Source: Viridibacterium silvisoli
GTDB taxonomy: Bacteria; Pseudomonadota; Gammaproteobacteria; Burkholderiales; Rhodocyclaceae
Direction: 5' to 3'
Assembly: GCF_036017035.1 (NCBI RefSeq)
Contig: NZ_JAYXHS010000003.1
Location: 186,001-250,000 of the forward strand
DNA: 64,000 nucleotides
The notes beneath the pieces are model-generated. The model was not told where the DNA came from. It did no database searches and was given only the letters and a program-made list of their open reading frames with translations. Both the position numbers and the translations under genes were made by a program. Of the stretch, positions 7,913 through 15,386 are shown one piece after another (positions within the stretch are counted from its first letter, which is position 1; every line of letters begins with the position of its first letter).

Positions 7913-9090
7913 GGCTGTGGCTCCTGCGGTGCGGGTTGCTGTGCCGTGGCCTGCGTAGCGAGCCATGCGGGCAGCGGCAGGCTGTTGGCAGGCTTGCCGA
8001 TAACGGTGCCACCATCGACAGGACCGTAGCCCACAGCCGCGCGTGCCTCGTCTGTATTGATGATTCCCGCATACAACAGCTTTGACAGAACGTCGGCACG
8101 CTCGACGCCTGAGCCTAACGCCACTTCGCCCACGTCATACTTGATCGTCTGCCCCAGCTTGCGTGATAGCTCCTGCTCGACGCGATGCATCAGCGGGCGA
8201 ATCGTTGTCCTGTAAAACGCGCGGTGTGATTCAGTCGCACTGGCATAGGCGCTTGCATCCTTGACGCTTAGCAGCATTAGAGGAACACCCGTCATGCGGC
8301 TTGCTTCAGCCACGCTGAAGTCCAGAGTCTTGACGATATCGGCGTCCAGTGCGGACGGCAGACGGCGCAGCGTTTCCGGCTTCAGGCCAAACGAGAGAAT
8401 CACCGCGCCACCGGCTGCACCCCGATTGCTGGTCTGTTCCATGTAGGCCGCGCGCAATTGCTTCATCTGGTCGACCGTCAGCTTTTCATCGGTCGACAGG
8501 AAGGCTTCCGCGTGACTGCCGTTCGTTTGCAATTGGCGGTAGATCGATACTGTCGCCATCAGTGCGCCGACCGACGTGCCGTAGCTCTCCGTCAAGCCAT
8601 CCCCCACATAGGCGCTATACGCGTTACGGCACATGAGGTGCAGGTAGTCCTGCGGGTCAATGGGCTGACCATCGCAGCGATAGACCACGCCTTCCTGTTC
8701 GATAGCAGCGGACATGCGGAAGGCCTGCACGTGTTCCAGCACTGACGCCACGCCAGCAGCATTGCGAACGATGTGCAGCCAGCCATTGCCGGTCCACAAG
8801 CAATCGCTGACGCCTGCTTCAAGGTGGGCCGGGTCAATTGCACGCAGGCAACGTGCTGCGCCACTGCTGGGGGCTTCCTTGCCATCAGTGCCATAGACCA
8901 GCAGGGGCGTCGACGTCAGTTGCCCGGTCAGAATCTCGACGCCACGGCGCAGCGCTGCGAACCCTTCCACGGGGCCGGGGCCTTTTGCATCGTCCAGTGA
9001 CGTACCCGCCTGCCAGCCGTCCGAGTAACGGGCGGGCAACTCACGCCGGGGCCAGCCCAGCCAGCGAGACAGGGAGGCGACAATCTGCAT
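7909..9090 (-). CDS. HK97-type phage portal protein
   Basis: The 393-residue protein matches the HK97/phage_portal family: AALRRGVEILTGQLTSTPLLVY near the N-terminus, DCLWTGNGWLHIVRN, then the stem and clip region with VAEASRMTGVPLMLL and ESHRAFYRTTIRPLMHRVEQELSRKL. The C-terminus has NTDEARAAVGYGPVDGG, seen in family members that end with a proline-rich tail. The portal forms the dodecameric DNA entry ring at one capsid vertex and recruits terminase. It begins three bases after the capsid stop, so the two genes are one unit. No terminase gene exists in the element, so DNA packaging would need a helper phage. Confidence 0.88.
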   Translation of the reverse strand: MQIVASLSRWLGWPRRELPARYSDGWQAGTSLDDAKGPGPVEGFAALRRGVEILTGQLTSTPLLVYGTDGKEAPSSGAARCLRAIDPAHLEAGVSDCLWTGNGWLHIVRNAAGVASVLEHVQAFRMSAAIEQEGVVYRCDGQPIDPQDYLHLMCRNAYSAYVGDGLTESYGTSVGALMATVSIYRQLQTNGSHAEAFLSTDEKLTVDQMKQLRAAYMEQTSNRGAAGGAVILSFGLKPETLRRLPSALDADIVKTLDFSVAEASRMTGVPLMLLSVKDASAYASATESHRAFYRTTIRPLMHRVEQELSRKLGQTIKYDVGEVALGSGVERADVLSKLLYAGIINTDEARAAVGYGPVDGGTVIGKPANSLPLPAWLATQATAQQPAPQEPQP

Positions 9091-9093
9091 GGC

Positions 9094-10401
9094 TTACGGG
9101 CCGACAGGCGTGGTGTCCAGATAGGCGAAGATCACGCGCGCCGGATCGGTTGCCAGGAATTCGCAATCGAGCATCACGCGCAGCAGGACAGCGCCCTTTT
9201 CGTACATCCCCGACGCGTACGGATTCGTTGCAACCTCGATGCCCGCACCAAAGACCACTTGGTGGCATGACGTGAAGTCACCCGCCAGCACAAAGGATTT
9301 GTTCGGCTCAGCCTTGTCCAGCTTCACAGAGACTGCAGGCGGAGCCGCCATGGCCGACATGGCATTGACACCCAGCAGCGCGTCACCTGCACTCGTGACG
9401 CCAAGCCAATCGCGCACAGCCGGGCCGATGGCAACCTTGGACGTGGTGCCGTTGGCAATCTCGACCACACGTAATGCTGCTTGCAGCTCGGCGAAGGTGG
9501 CAAAGGCGCCACCATTCGTTGCGACGGTCAGCAGGCCTTCAGGGGCATTTGCCAGCGCTACCAGATGACCGATAACCGCATCGTCCATCGCCGCAGCGGC
9601 AGCAAACCGCAATTGCCCGGTAATCAGTGCGTCCATCAATGGACTGCAATCGATCAGCGCAGACCGGCGGATTTCTGCAACGGCACCCGTGGTGTGTGGA
9701 TCGGCGGGCAGGCTGTCAAACGTGGCCGTCGTGTTGTTCACTGCAGTGTCACGGGGCACCCAGCCCAATTGCACGTTGCCGACCATGCGAGGCGCGAAGA
9801 AGGCACCCGCAGCGGCTTGGTGGACATTGATGCCCAGCAAGGGCGCGATAGCCGGAAGCCAGCTTGCGGCGGCAGTGAAGCTGAACAGGCTTTCATCGTT
9901 TGCCGGGCGGGCCAGTGACTGACCGACGTCGACAGGGGGCGTACCCGATGGCGGCGTAATGGAATCTTGTGCCTTGCGGATCGGCGCCAGCGCGCCCCAT
10001 GGGACATGCGGCTTTGATGTGTCGCGGCCAGACTTGCGCGCGGTCTCTTGCGAGATTTCGCGTTCATAGCCCCAATCGTTGAAGGTCGGGTCGACCAGCC
10101 CCAGTAAAAGTTTGCTGACGGAAAACGGCGCCTGCTGGCGCGTGATGATGACGGGACCAGTCATGGCGGGTGCTCCTGTGTGTTCGGCGTGGGTGGCGAT
10201 TGCCTTGACCGCTTGCAAGCGGGCCGTCTTGGCTTCAAGCCTGACAGTCAGGCCTTCGATATCGGCAATCATCTGGGCATCGTCGGGATGGGCGTCCAGA
10301 GCTTCGATTGCGCTTTCAAGCGTGTGGACGTCAGCTTCCAGCTCGACGGTCAGCGCACGCTGTTCGAGCGAAGCAATGTCGGGGGTGTTCGGGTCGGGCA
10401 T
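9094..10401 (-). CDS. HK97-type major capsid protein
   Basis: The start at the ATG at 10401 (435 residues) has AGGA about nine bases upstream and avoids overlap with the previous gene; earlier in-frame starts add residues without protein character. The first ~75 residues are a coiled coil (LEADVHTLESAIEALDAH, IEGLTVRLEAKTARLQAV), typical of the HK97 scaffolding delta domain. The body has the capsid pattern, with VQLGWVPRDTAV, TTGAVAEIRRSALIDCSPLMDALITGQ and a C-terminal VFGAGIEVATNPYASGMYEKGAVLLRVMLDCEF. No separate prohead protease gene was found, although delta domains are normally removed by one. The protein would form the procapsid shell with the portal. Confidence 0.82.
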   Translation of the reverse strand: MPDPNTPDIASLEQRALTVELEADVHTLESAIEALDAHPDDAQMIADIEGLTVRLEAKTARLQAVKAIATHAEHTGAPAMTGPVIITRQQAPFSVSKLLLGLVDPTFNDWGYEREISQETARKSGRDTSKPHVPWGALAPIRKAQDSITPPSGTPPVDVGQSLARPANDESLFSFTAAASWLPAIAPLLGINVHQAAAGAFFAPRMVGNVQLGWVPRDTAVNNTTATFDSLPADPHTTGAVAEIRRSALIDCSPLMDALITGQLRFAAAAAMDDAVIGHLVALANAPEGLLTVATNGGAFATFAELQAALRVVEIANGTTSKVAIGPAVRDWLGVTSAGDALLGVNAMSAMAAPPAVSVKLDKAEPNKSFVLAGDFTSCHQVVFGAGIEVATNPYASGMYEKGAVLLRVMLDCEFLATDPARVIFAYLDTTPVGP

Positions 10402-10477
10402 GATGGGCTGTCCTATGTCGATGACATGGACGACCATAAGCCCGGTTTTCAGGAAGTCGGAAAATATATTTCTAGTG

Positions 10478-10747
10478 CTACACGATTTCCGCTTCACCAA
10501 TCTGTTCGGACATTAGCGAGCGCAACAAACTGCCAAGCAGCGGTTCTTTGCCGGTGAAGCCCCGGCGTTCGAGGATACGCAACGCCTTGGCAGTGGCACA
10601 GCGCTCGGCGTAATCCACCTGATTGACAGTCAGCCCCAGTTCCCGGGCAACTTCTTCGCGGGTCATGACCTCCCTTGGCGAGTCGTGCCACTTACTTGCA
10701 GCAGGTGCCCGGTTGCGATGGCGGGGGGGCTGACCGTTTGGTGTCAC
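10478..10747 (-). CDS. Small helix-turn-helix protein (sigma region 4-like or terminase small-subunit-like)
   Basis: An 89-residue protein whose GTG start overlaps the primase-helicase stop by four bases (GTGA). Residues 28-58 (MTREEVARELGLTVNQVDYAERCATAKAL) form a helix-turn-helix resembling sigma factor region 4; the remainder is a short helical tail. It lies between the replication gene and the capsid gene, where it could be a regulator of the structural genes or a DNA-recognition subunit for packaging. Sequence alone does not choose between them. Confidence 0.6.
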   Translation of the reverse strand: MTPNGQPPRHRNRAPAASKWHDSPREVMTREEVARELGLTVNQVDYAERCATAKALRILERRGFTGKEPLLGSLLRSLMSEQIGEAEIV

Positions 10748-12783
10748 GAGTCGCCTTCGGATAAGTGTGAGTCAGCGCGTGCTTCCCCATTCGTGCCATC
10801 AAACTTCATTTGTGCCGAACAAAATTGTTCGGCATGAATGGCTTTTGTTGGCACAACTGGCGCAGGCAAATACCAGATGGTCCCCCCACCAAATTCGCGA
10901 CGTTTTGCCATTGCGCCAATTTCCTTGCGTGCCCTGCCAAGGGTGCGCTTTGAAATGCTATTCGCCTTTGCCATTTTCATCAGCTCCCTGCTTGGCACGG
11001 AGCCATGGGCCAGCACTTCTCGCAGGAACTTGACTGCAACTTCCACCGCGCTTTTTTCTTCGGTTTCGGGCGCTTCCACTTCGGACAAGATTTCGCGCGC
11101 CTCCCCCTCTATAACGTCGCCCCAATCGACACAGGAGACATACACCCCGCGCTCAACCTCCACCACGTTCAGGGTGTATTCAAAGCCACCACCGTCGGGG
11201 CCGATATTGCTCTTGGCGCGTACGAACACGCGCCGCTCATCCTCTCCGCTGCGTTCTTTTGCAGCGACGAGTACCACCCGGGCAAGGGCCGCAAAGGCAA
11301 GTGAACCGGTGATGCGCTCAACGGGATCACGCCCGCTCGTGCCTTTGGTGAAATGCGTAATGCCAAGCACGGCACAACGATGTTGTTGTGCAAAGTGGAC
11401 GATGGCTTGCAGCCCGCGCCTAACCTCTGCGTTCTTGTGCGAATCGCCCTCGACAGCAGAGACGATGGGGTCGACGATGAGCAGCCGAACATCGCCAAGC
11501 TGCGTAGCCGCAACGTCAAGCGCGTGCATGTGCCGCGCAGGGTCAAAAGGGACGCACTCTGCACCCGTACGAATACCAGTGATGAAGTGGCATCTGGACA
11601 AATCCGCTCCTGCTGCCATCAGACGAGGTTTGAGCGTATCCCCCGGGTCGTCTTCCCCTGACCAGATCAGCACGTTGCCGAAATTCGTACAACGCACGCC
11701 GTCAGGAAATATCCCGCCTGCGGACACCGTTGCAGCAATTGCGATTGCCGCAGTCGTCTTGCCGCAACCGGGCGCGCCTGCAATGAGCGCCAGCTTTCCC
11801 GCTGGGACATAGCCAGACCAAAGCCAGACGACAGGCTCTGTGGGAATTTCGGCCGCGCAGATTAATGTCGCCTCAAAATATGTAGAGAGCGGGTTGTAGG
11901 AATCGATCTCGGCAAGGCTTGGCGGGTCCAGCTCATAAACGGACATGGGGGGCGCTGCTGTGATCCAGTCGGGTGGGGGTGGGGTGTGATCGGCTTCCGG
12001 GGGGTAGTGCATGACGCTGGCGGTGATCTGGCTAACCTCATCGGGGAGTAAGGGCGGGTGGCAGGCTGTGGCGTTGATGGCGGTCAGTGCGGCTAGAATG
12101 GTGTCATAATCTGCACCCCTGCGACGCAGGCCGCAGCCCATTCGAAACAGGGTGTCATTGCGCTTGCCTTCAGGGATGCCGTCCCCATTGTGTGCTTGGG
12201 GCTGGACGGGTGCTTGCTGGCCCTCGGCATGCACACCCAGCAGCGGATAAAGCCATTCAGGCAGCAGGGCGGGCTGTGGCACCTCCCCTGCGCTCAACTC
12301 GTAATCCAGCCACTCATATTTGCGGCCATCGATCTGTGATGGCTCGACCACGATCTGCCCGCCATGGGTGCGGATGTCGACGCCCGGGAGTTTATTGACG
12401 CCGTTATTGCAGCTCAGGCCTGCGGGAAGCTTGTAGACCAGATGGCGGCCGCCTGATTGCGTTTTGGCCGTCCATGTGCCCGTCAGCGTGCCGCGTGTGG
12501 CTGCGTACTCTTCCAGCGCTTCCAGACCACCCCCGGGCGTTTTGGTGTCGCAGTCAATAACCACCAGCCCCATCGGAATCGCAATGCCGATGTTGCAATC
12601 AAGACCATCAAATTTTGCGTAAGCCTCTGACGGCGTAAGTTTTTGACCGTCCGTCCAGTTTTTTTCCAACGGGATTTTGCCGTTCGGCTTGATGATGATG
12701 GGTGGCAAGCCTGAGGCGGCATACACCGCTGCAGCGTCAGCCAATGACATGGTGGTGCTGCGGATGCGCTCGGGACTATTCAT
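10744..12783 (-). CDS. Primase-polymerase/RepA-like helicase fusion
   Basis: This 679-residue replication protein joins several parts. The N-terminal ~190 residues form an archaeo-eukaryotic primase/polymerase domain with the metal motif VVIDCD and the SGGRHLVY motif. A PriCT-like helical linker follows (EGKRNDTLFRMGCGLRRRG). Next is a RepA/AAA_25 helicase with Walker A GAPGCGKTTAA and Walker B LLIVDP, then GITHFTKG. The C-terminal winged-helix-like segment (SRELMKMAKANSISKRTLGRARK) may bind the origin. Such fusions let satellites and plasmids replicate on their own. The ATG overlaps the preceding stop by eight bases. Confidence 0.88.
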   Translation of the reverse strand: MNSPERIRSTTMSLADAAAVYAASGLPPIIIKPNGKIPLEKNWTDGQKLTPSEAYAKFDGLDCNIGIAIPMGLVVIDCDTKTPGGGLEALEEYAATRGTLTGTWTAKTQSGGRHLVYKLPAGLSCNNGVNKLPGVDIRTHGGQIVVEPSQIDGRKYEWLDYELSAGEVPQPALLPEWLYPLLGVHAEGQQAPVQPQAHNGDGIPEGKRNDTLFRMGCGLRRRGADYDTILAALTAINATACHPPLLPDEVSQITASVMHYPPEADHTPPPPDWITAAPPMSVYELDPPSLAEIDSYNPLSTYFEATLICAAEIPTEPVVWLWSGYVPAGKLALIAGAPGCGKTTAAIAIAATVSAGGIFPDGVRCTNFGNVLIWSGEDDPGDTLKPRLMAAGADLSRCHFITGIRTGAECVPFDPARHMHALDVAATQLGDVRLLIVDPIVSAVEGDSHKNAEVRRGLQAIVHFAQQHRCAVLGITHFTKGTSGRDPVERITGSLAFAALARVVLVAAKERSGEDERRVFVRAKSNIGPDGGGFEYTLNVVEVERGVYVSCVDWGDVIEGEAREILSEVEAPETEEKSAVEVAVKFLREVLAHGSVPSRELMKMAKANSISKRTLGRARKEIGAMAKRREFGGGTIWYLPAPVVPTKAIHAEQFCSAQMKFDGTNGEARADSHLSEGDS

Positions 12784-13048
12784 GGCCGCCCCCCGTAGTC
12801 TCTACCACCAGCACAGCCTCACCCATTGCTTCAGCCATGCGGGCAAGAAACGCATTGCGGGCGGCCCGATATTTATCCATGTCGACCTTGCGCCGCAGAT
12901 CGCGCTTGCTCGGCACATGGGGCGACCATGTGACGTCAAAAGCGCCTGCGGACGTAATGGAAAACTGTGCAGAGAACCCACCGCCCACGCGGTGAAAATC
13001 ACTGCTCATGCGCGGCAAGGCACGCGTTTTTTTGTTCGGGGAATTCAT
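12776..13048 (-). CDS. Hypothetical protein preceding the primase-helicase
   Basis: The 90-residue product overlaps the replication gene start by eight bases, so expression is probably coupled. It begins MNSPNKKTRALP, almost the same three residues as the next gene, and carries a possible beta hairpin (GGGFSAQFSITSAGAFDVTWSP) followed by a basic helical segment (SKRDLRRKVDMDKYRAARNAFLARM). I do not recognise it; a DNA-binding accessory to replication is a guess from position only. Confidence 0.55.
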   Translation of the reverse strand: MNSPNKKTRALPRMSSDFHRVGGGFSAQFSITSAGAFDVTWSPHVPSKRDLRRKVDMDKYRAARNAFLARMAEAMGEAVLVVETTGGGHE

Positions 13049-13111
13049 CGGGTCTCCTGTTGGCAGGGAGAGCCCGGTCTAGCTACACTGGGGGTGTGAT
13101 ATTTCCCTTGT

Positions 13112-13141
13112 GTGCCGTCCGGGCAATGCTCCGTGACGGCA
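13112..13141 (-). other. Hairpin after a small element gene
   Basis: TGCCGTC (13112-13118) pairs with GACGGCA (13135-13141), a seven-base stem starting just past the stop of the gene that ends at 13145. On the plus strand it is followed by a T-run, while the minus-strand side lacks one. It could act as a terminator for plus-strand reading or as a processing hairpin in the minus-strand message. Confidence 0.35.
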
Positions 13142-13144
13142 TTT

Positions 13145-13414
13145 TTATTGGAACTGCTCGCGTGCGATCTCGACTTGCACCTGCTGCCAAGCCTCAGCAA
13201 ACCTACTGCGAAAAACGTAAATTTTCCGGCCAACTTTTGTAAGGGCGCCCAATTCAATCAAGCGAGACTGGACATTGAGCAAGTGATAACTGGCGTTCGA
13301 TGGATTGCCGAATAAAACGACGCCGAGCGGGTCTTGTTCGGAGAAACGAGCAAGGGTGATGGGCACCTCATCGGGTGGCGGCAAATTAGCCTGAGTAGCA
13401 ACGTTCAAGATCAT
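13145..13414 (-). CDS. Small putative DNA-binding protein of the element
   Basis: The start at the ATG at 13414 has AGGGG about eight bases upstream and is preferred over an ATG ten codons earlier. The 89-residue product ends with LNVQSRLIELGALTKVGRKIYVFRSRFAEAWQ, a layout that recalls excisionase/AlpA-like winged-helix proteins (recognition turn, then a GRK-I-F strand and a helix with a tryptophan). An excisionase-type regulator would suit a gene close to the integrase, and no other candidate is visible. This assignment is tentative. Confidence 0.55.
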   Translation of the reverse strand: MILNVATQANLPPPDEVPITLARFSEQDPLGVVLFGNPSNASYHLLNVQSRLIELGALTKVGRKIYVFRSRFAEAWQQVQVEIAREQFQ

Positions 13415-13541
13415 GAGAATTCCCCTGTTGGTTAGTACGCTCAAAACCCGGCTTGGCGAATCGGGTGTCAGGGGAACTCTAAGTAACTGGGCGAACGTAT
13501 TCGGAAGGGGAAAAATCCCCTTCTAACCCGTGGTTATCTCG

Positions 13542-14045
13542 TTACGCCTTTTTCGCTTTGATTTGCCGTACGTACTCACGAGCGTCGTCGGCACTTGGCT
13601 TACGAAAATTCCTCCACTTCTGCGGCTCGCGTGCGCGAAGCACAGCAGCTGCATCTAGTAATCGTTCCCAGCCCATGTGTCGCGTGCGGCGCGTGGCATA
13701 GGCGGCGTCCAACAAGGGCCGCGCCCTGTCGACGCGATCTTGCAAATTCTGGTCACGCTTGGCCTTCCTGCGTTCTGGGCCAATTGCACGAAGCAGCGCT
13801 TCCAGCGCATCCCGCGCATGGTTAAGGCGAGCCTCGGCGTTCGCTCGCGCAATGAGCCACCCGACGTATCGCGCGTGCAGCTCTGCTTGCAGCGCCCTGC
13901 TCTGCTCGTGCTCGCTCGCAGCTTGGTCGATCCAGACGCCAGCCGACCGGGGTGTTGATGGCAAGGTAAGCAGTTCAGCCTTGGCGATGGCAACGTTTGC
14001 CCGTGCTCGTGAAAGTGCAGGGTTTGATTTCTTGCGGCGGGGCAT
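13542..14045 (-). CDS. Hypothetical basic helical protein of the element
   Basis: The ATG at 14045 has GGAG eight bases upstream and opens on a basic stretch (PRRKKSNPALSRARANVAIAKAELL). The 167-residue product is rich in alanine, arginine and glutamate and looks almost wholly helical (HARDALEALLRAIGPERRKAKRDQN). There is no recognised domain. Basic helical proteins of this sort in mobile elements often bind nucleic acid, but that is only suggested by composition. The integrase stop and its terminator lie upstream, so this gene starts its own transcript. Confidence 0.55.
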   Translation of the reverse strand: MPRRKKSNPALSRARANVAIAKAELLTLPSTPRSAGVWIDQAASEHEQSRALQAELHARYVGWLIARANAEARLNHARDALEALLRAIGPERRKAKRDQNLQDRVDRARPLLDAAYATRRTRHMGWERLLDAAAVLRAREPQKWRNFRKPSADDAREYVRQIKAKKA

Positions 14046-14195
14046 CGGGACAGCTCCACAAAAAAAATGGGCATCCTGCATCGTTTTCTGATGCGCTAAA
14101 CCGCCTTACCCATTCGTCCGTAAGCCGCGCCAATACTCGCTACTTTGTGTCATCACCGGTTGCGAAAAATGGCGAAAAGTAGCGCAAGTGCATAA

Positions 14196-14226
14196 AAAAA
14201 CCCGGCACATTGGCCGGGTTGTTTTC
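14196..14226 (-). terminator. Rho-independent terminator of the integrase gene
   Basis: AACCCGGC (14199-14206) pairs with GCCGGGTT (14213-14220) around a six-base loop. On the minus strand the stem is followed by a run of Ts. It lies 14 bases beyond the integrase stop and separates the integrase transcript from the rest of the element. Confidence 0.85.
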
Positions 14227-14239
14227 GCTTCCTTCTAAT

Positions 14240-15115
14240 CTATCCAAACACATCCTGCACGATGCTAGCGCGGCGCTTGACGTTCAAATGAGCGTAGCGC
14301 CGCACCATGGACATCGTTTTGTGTCCGCTGTGCTCTGCAATCGCGATGGCGTCCACGCCTGCTTCAGCCAGTCGACTGCATGAGGTATGGCGCAGCGTGT
14401 GGAAGGTCGCGCCTTCAATGCGTGCCTTCCGCATGGCTTTGGCGAAGCATTCGCGCCAGCTGTGGGGACGATGAGGATTAGCACCGCTAAAGACGTAGTC
14501 GGTGTCGAGCGCACCCAACCTGCGGGCTTTCCTGAACATGACGACAAGATCAGGCGTCAGGGGCGAAACGTGCGGCTCGCCGTTCTTGGTGCGCGCCACT
14601 TCAATGCGCGGATTGTCGTCATTGATCTTGACGTTTGCCCATAGCAACCCTTGCAAGGCGCCAGCCCGCAAACCTGTGACGATAGCTGTGCGCACCAACA
14701 GGGGCAGCAACGGCCAGCGCACCAGCTCGGCGGCAGCCATCAAACGGTCTTCCTCTTCGTGTGAGAGGTAGCGAACCAGACCCGGGTTTTCTTTCGCCTG
14801 CTTCATGCCGGACAAAGGGCTGATCCAGTCATGTGAAACCAGATCGTTGTCACGGGCAAAGGCGATCATGCTGCCGAGCGCGGCCCGATATCGGTTGATG
14901 GTCGGGCCTGAGCGCAAGCGGCCGTCGGCAGCAGGCTCTGTTTTGAGGGCGATTAATGCATCGCGGACTTGCGAACGGGTCAGCTCTTCGAGCATAGTGT
15001 CGCCCGCACGATCCACCCAGAACATTAGGCGGGGTTTGAGCATGCGGTCACGGCCTTGATTAAGGCGCAGGAAGATGTCCGCGATACGGGCGATTGTGAG
15101 GGTTTTTGAGGGCAT
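14240..15115 (-). CDS. Tyrosine recombinase (site-specific integrase)
   Basis: The 291-residue protein is a phage-type integrase. An N-terminal SAM-like core-binding domain (INRYRAALGSMIAFARDNDLV) is followed by a catalytic domain with the first arginine in TGLRAGAL, the HTLRHTSCSRLAEAG box, and the histidine and nucleophile tyrosine in HSGHKTMSMVRRYAHL. All catalytic residues are present, so the enzyme may be active. It is transcribed away from the tRNA-Leu gene, starting 63 bases from its 3' end, and should recombine the 56-base repeats. An arm-binding domain at the N-terminus is short or absent. Confidence 0.95.
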   Translation of the reverse strand: MPSKTLTIARIADIFLRLNQGRDRMLKPRLMFWVDRAGDTMLEELTRSQVRDALIALKTEPAADGRLRSGPTINRYRAALGSMIAFARDNDLVSHDWISPLSGMKQAKENPGLVRYLSHEEEDRLMAAAELVRWPLLPLLVRTAIVTGLRAGALQGLLWANVKINDDNPRIEVARTKNGEPHVSPLTPDLVVMFRKARRLGALDTDYVFSGANPHRPHSWRECFAKAMRKARIEGATFHTLRHTSCSRLAEAGVDAIAIAEHSGHKTMSMVRRYAHLNVKRRASIVQDVFG

Positions 15116-15177
15116 TCCGGCCTCCTAGATGCATAGGATTCAAGGGAACACCCGATTGGCCGCCAAGCCTTGTATTG

Positions 15178-15233
15178 TGGTGCCGGGGAAGGGACTCGAA
15201 CCCTTACACCTTTCGGCGGCGGATTTTGAATCC
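15178..15233. repeat. Right attachment repeat inside tRNA-Leu
   Basis: These 56 bases equal 4350-4405 exactly and form the 3' part of the intact tRNA-Leu gene from anticodon arm to CCA. The element supplied this copy, so the tRNA stays functional after integration. Strand exchange probably occurs near the anticodon loop end of the repeat, as in many tRNA-targeted elements. Confidence 0.95.
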
Positions 15234-15262
15234 GCTGCGTCTACCAATTCCGCCACCCCGGC
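15178..15262 (-). tRNA. tRNA-Leu (anticodon CAA)
   Basis: The 85-base gene reads GCCGGGG at its 5' acceptor arm and CCCCGGC plus A and encoded CCA at its 3' end. The D-arm is GGCGGAATTGGTAGACGC and the anticodon loop TTCAAAA gives CAA, decoding UUG. The long variable arm (CCGCCGAAAGGTG) is typical of class II leucine tRNAs, and the T-arm is GGGTTCGAGTCCC. E. coli leuX has the same anticodon and is also an integration hotspot. Confidence 0.97.
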
Positions 15263-15275
15263 ACGGGGAGCGCGG

Positions 15276-15304
15276 ATTATCCCCGAAGAGGGGCCCCGTA
15301 TCAA
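15276..15304 (-). promoter_or_regulatory. Sigma-70 promoter of tRNA-Leu
   Basis: On the minus strand a -35 box TTGATA (15304-15299) and a -10 box GATAAT (15281-15276) are separated by 17 bases. The transcription start would fall some seven bases before the tRNA 5' end, and a G/C-rich discriminator follows, as usual for stable RNA genes. Confidence 0.75.
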
Positions 15305-15386
15305 GCAAAGCTGCAGCAAATTGTCTGGCATCGGATTGCCGACCTTCTTCTGCTCCCCGGAATCCTGAAGTAACACAGAACAATTC

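Larger units (their letters stand above)
4350..15233. mobile_element. Integrated 10.8 kb element in tRNA-Leu: capsid-encoding phage satellite or remnant
   Basis: The element is bounded by two identical 56-base copies of the 3' part of a tRNA-Leu gene (4350-4405 and 15178-15233). The integrase gene sits next to the intact tRNA. All confident genes lie on the minus strand: integrase, a 167-residue basic protein, two small proteins, a primase-helicase, an HTH protein, an HK97-type capsid, a portal, small genes, an unknown gene and two abortive-infection-like genes. Terminase, head-tail connectors, tail and lysis genes are absent. Unit length is 10,828 bases, in the range of phage satellites. The genes from 4661 to 6868 are visibly more A+T-rich than the rest. 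A decayed prophage is the main alternative. Confidence 0.88.

Noticed and set aside
13504..13523. GAAGGGG-CCCCTTC hairpin as a terminator
   Set aside because: The stem is good but no T-run follows on either strand, so it was not called as a terminator.
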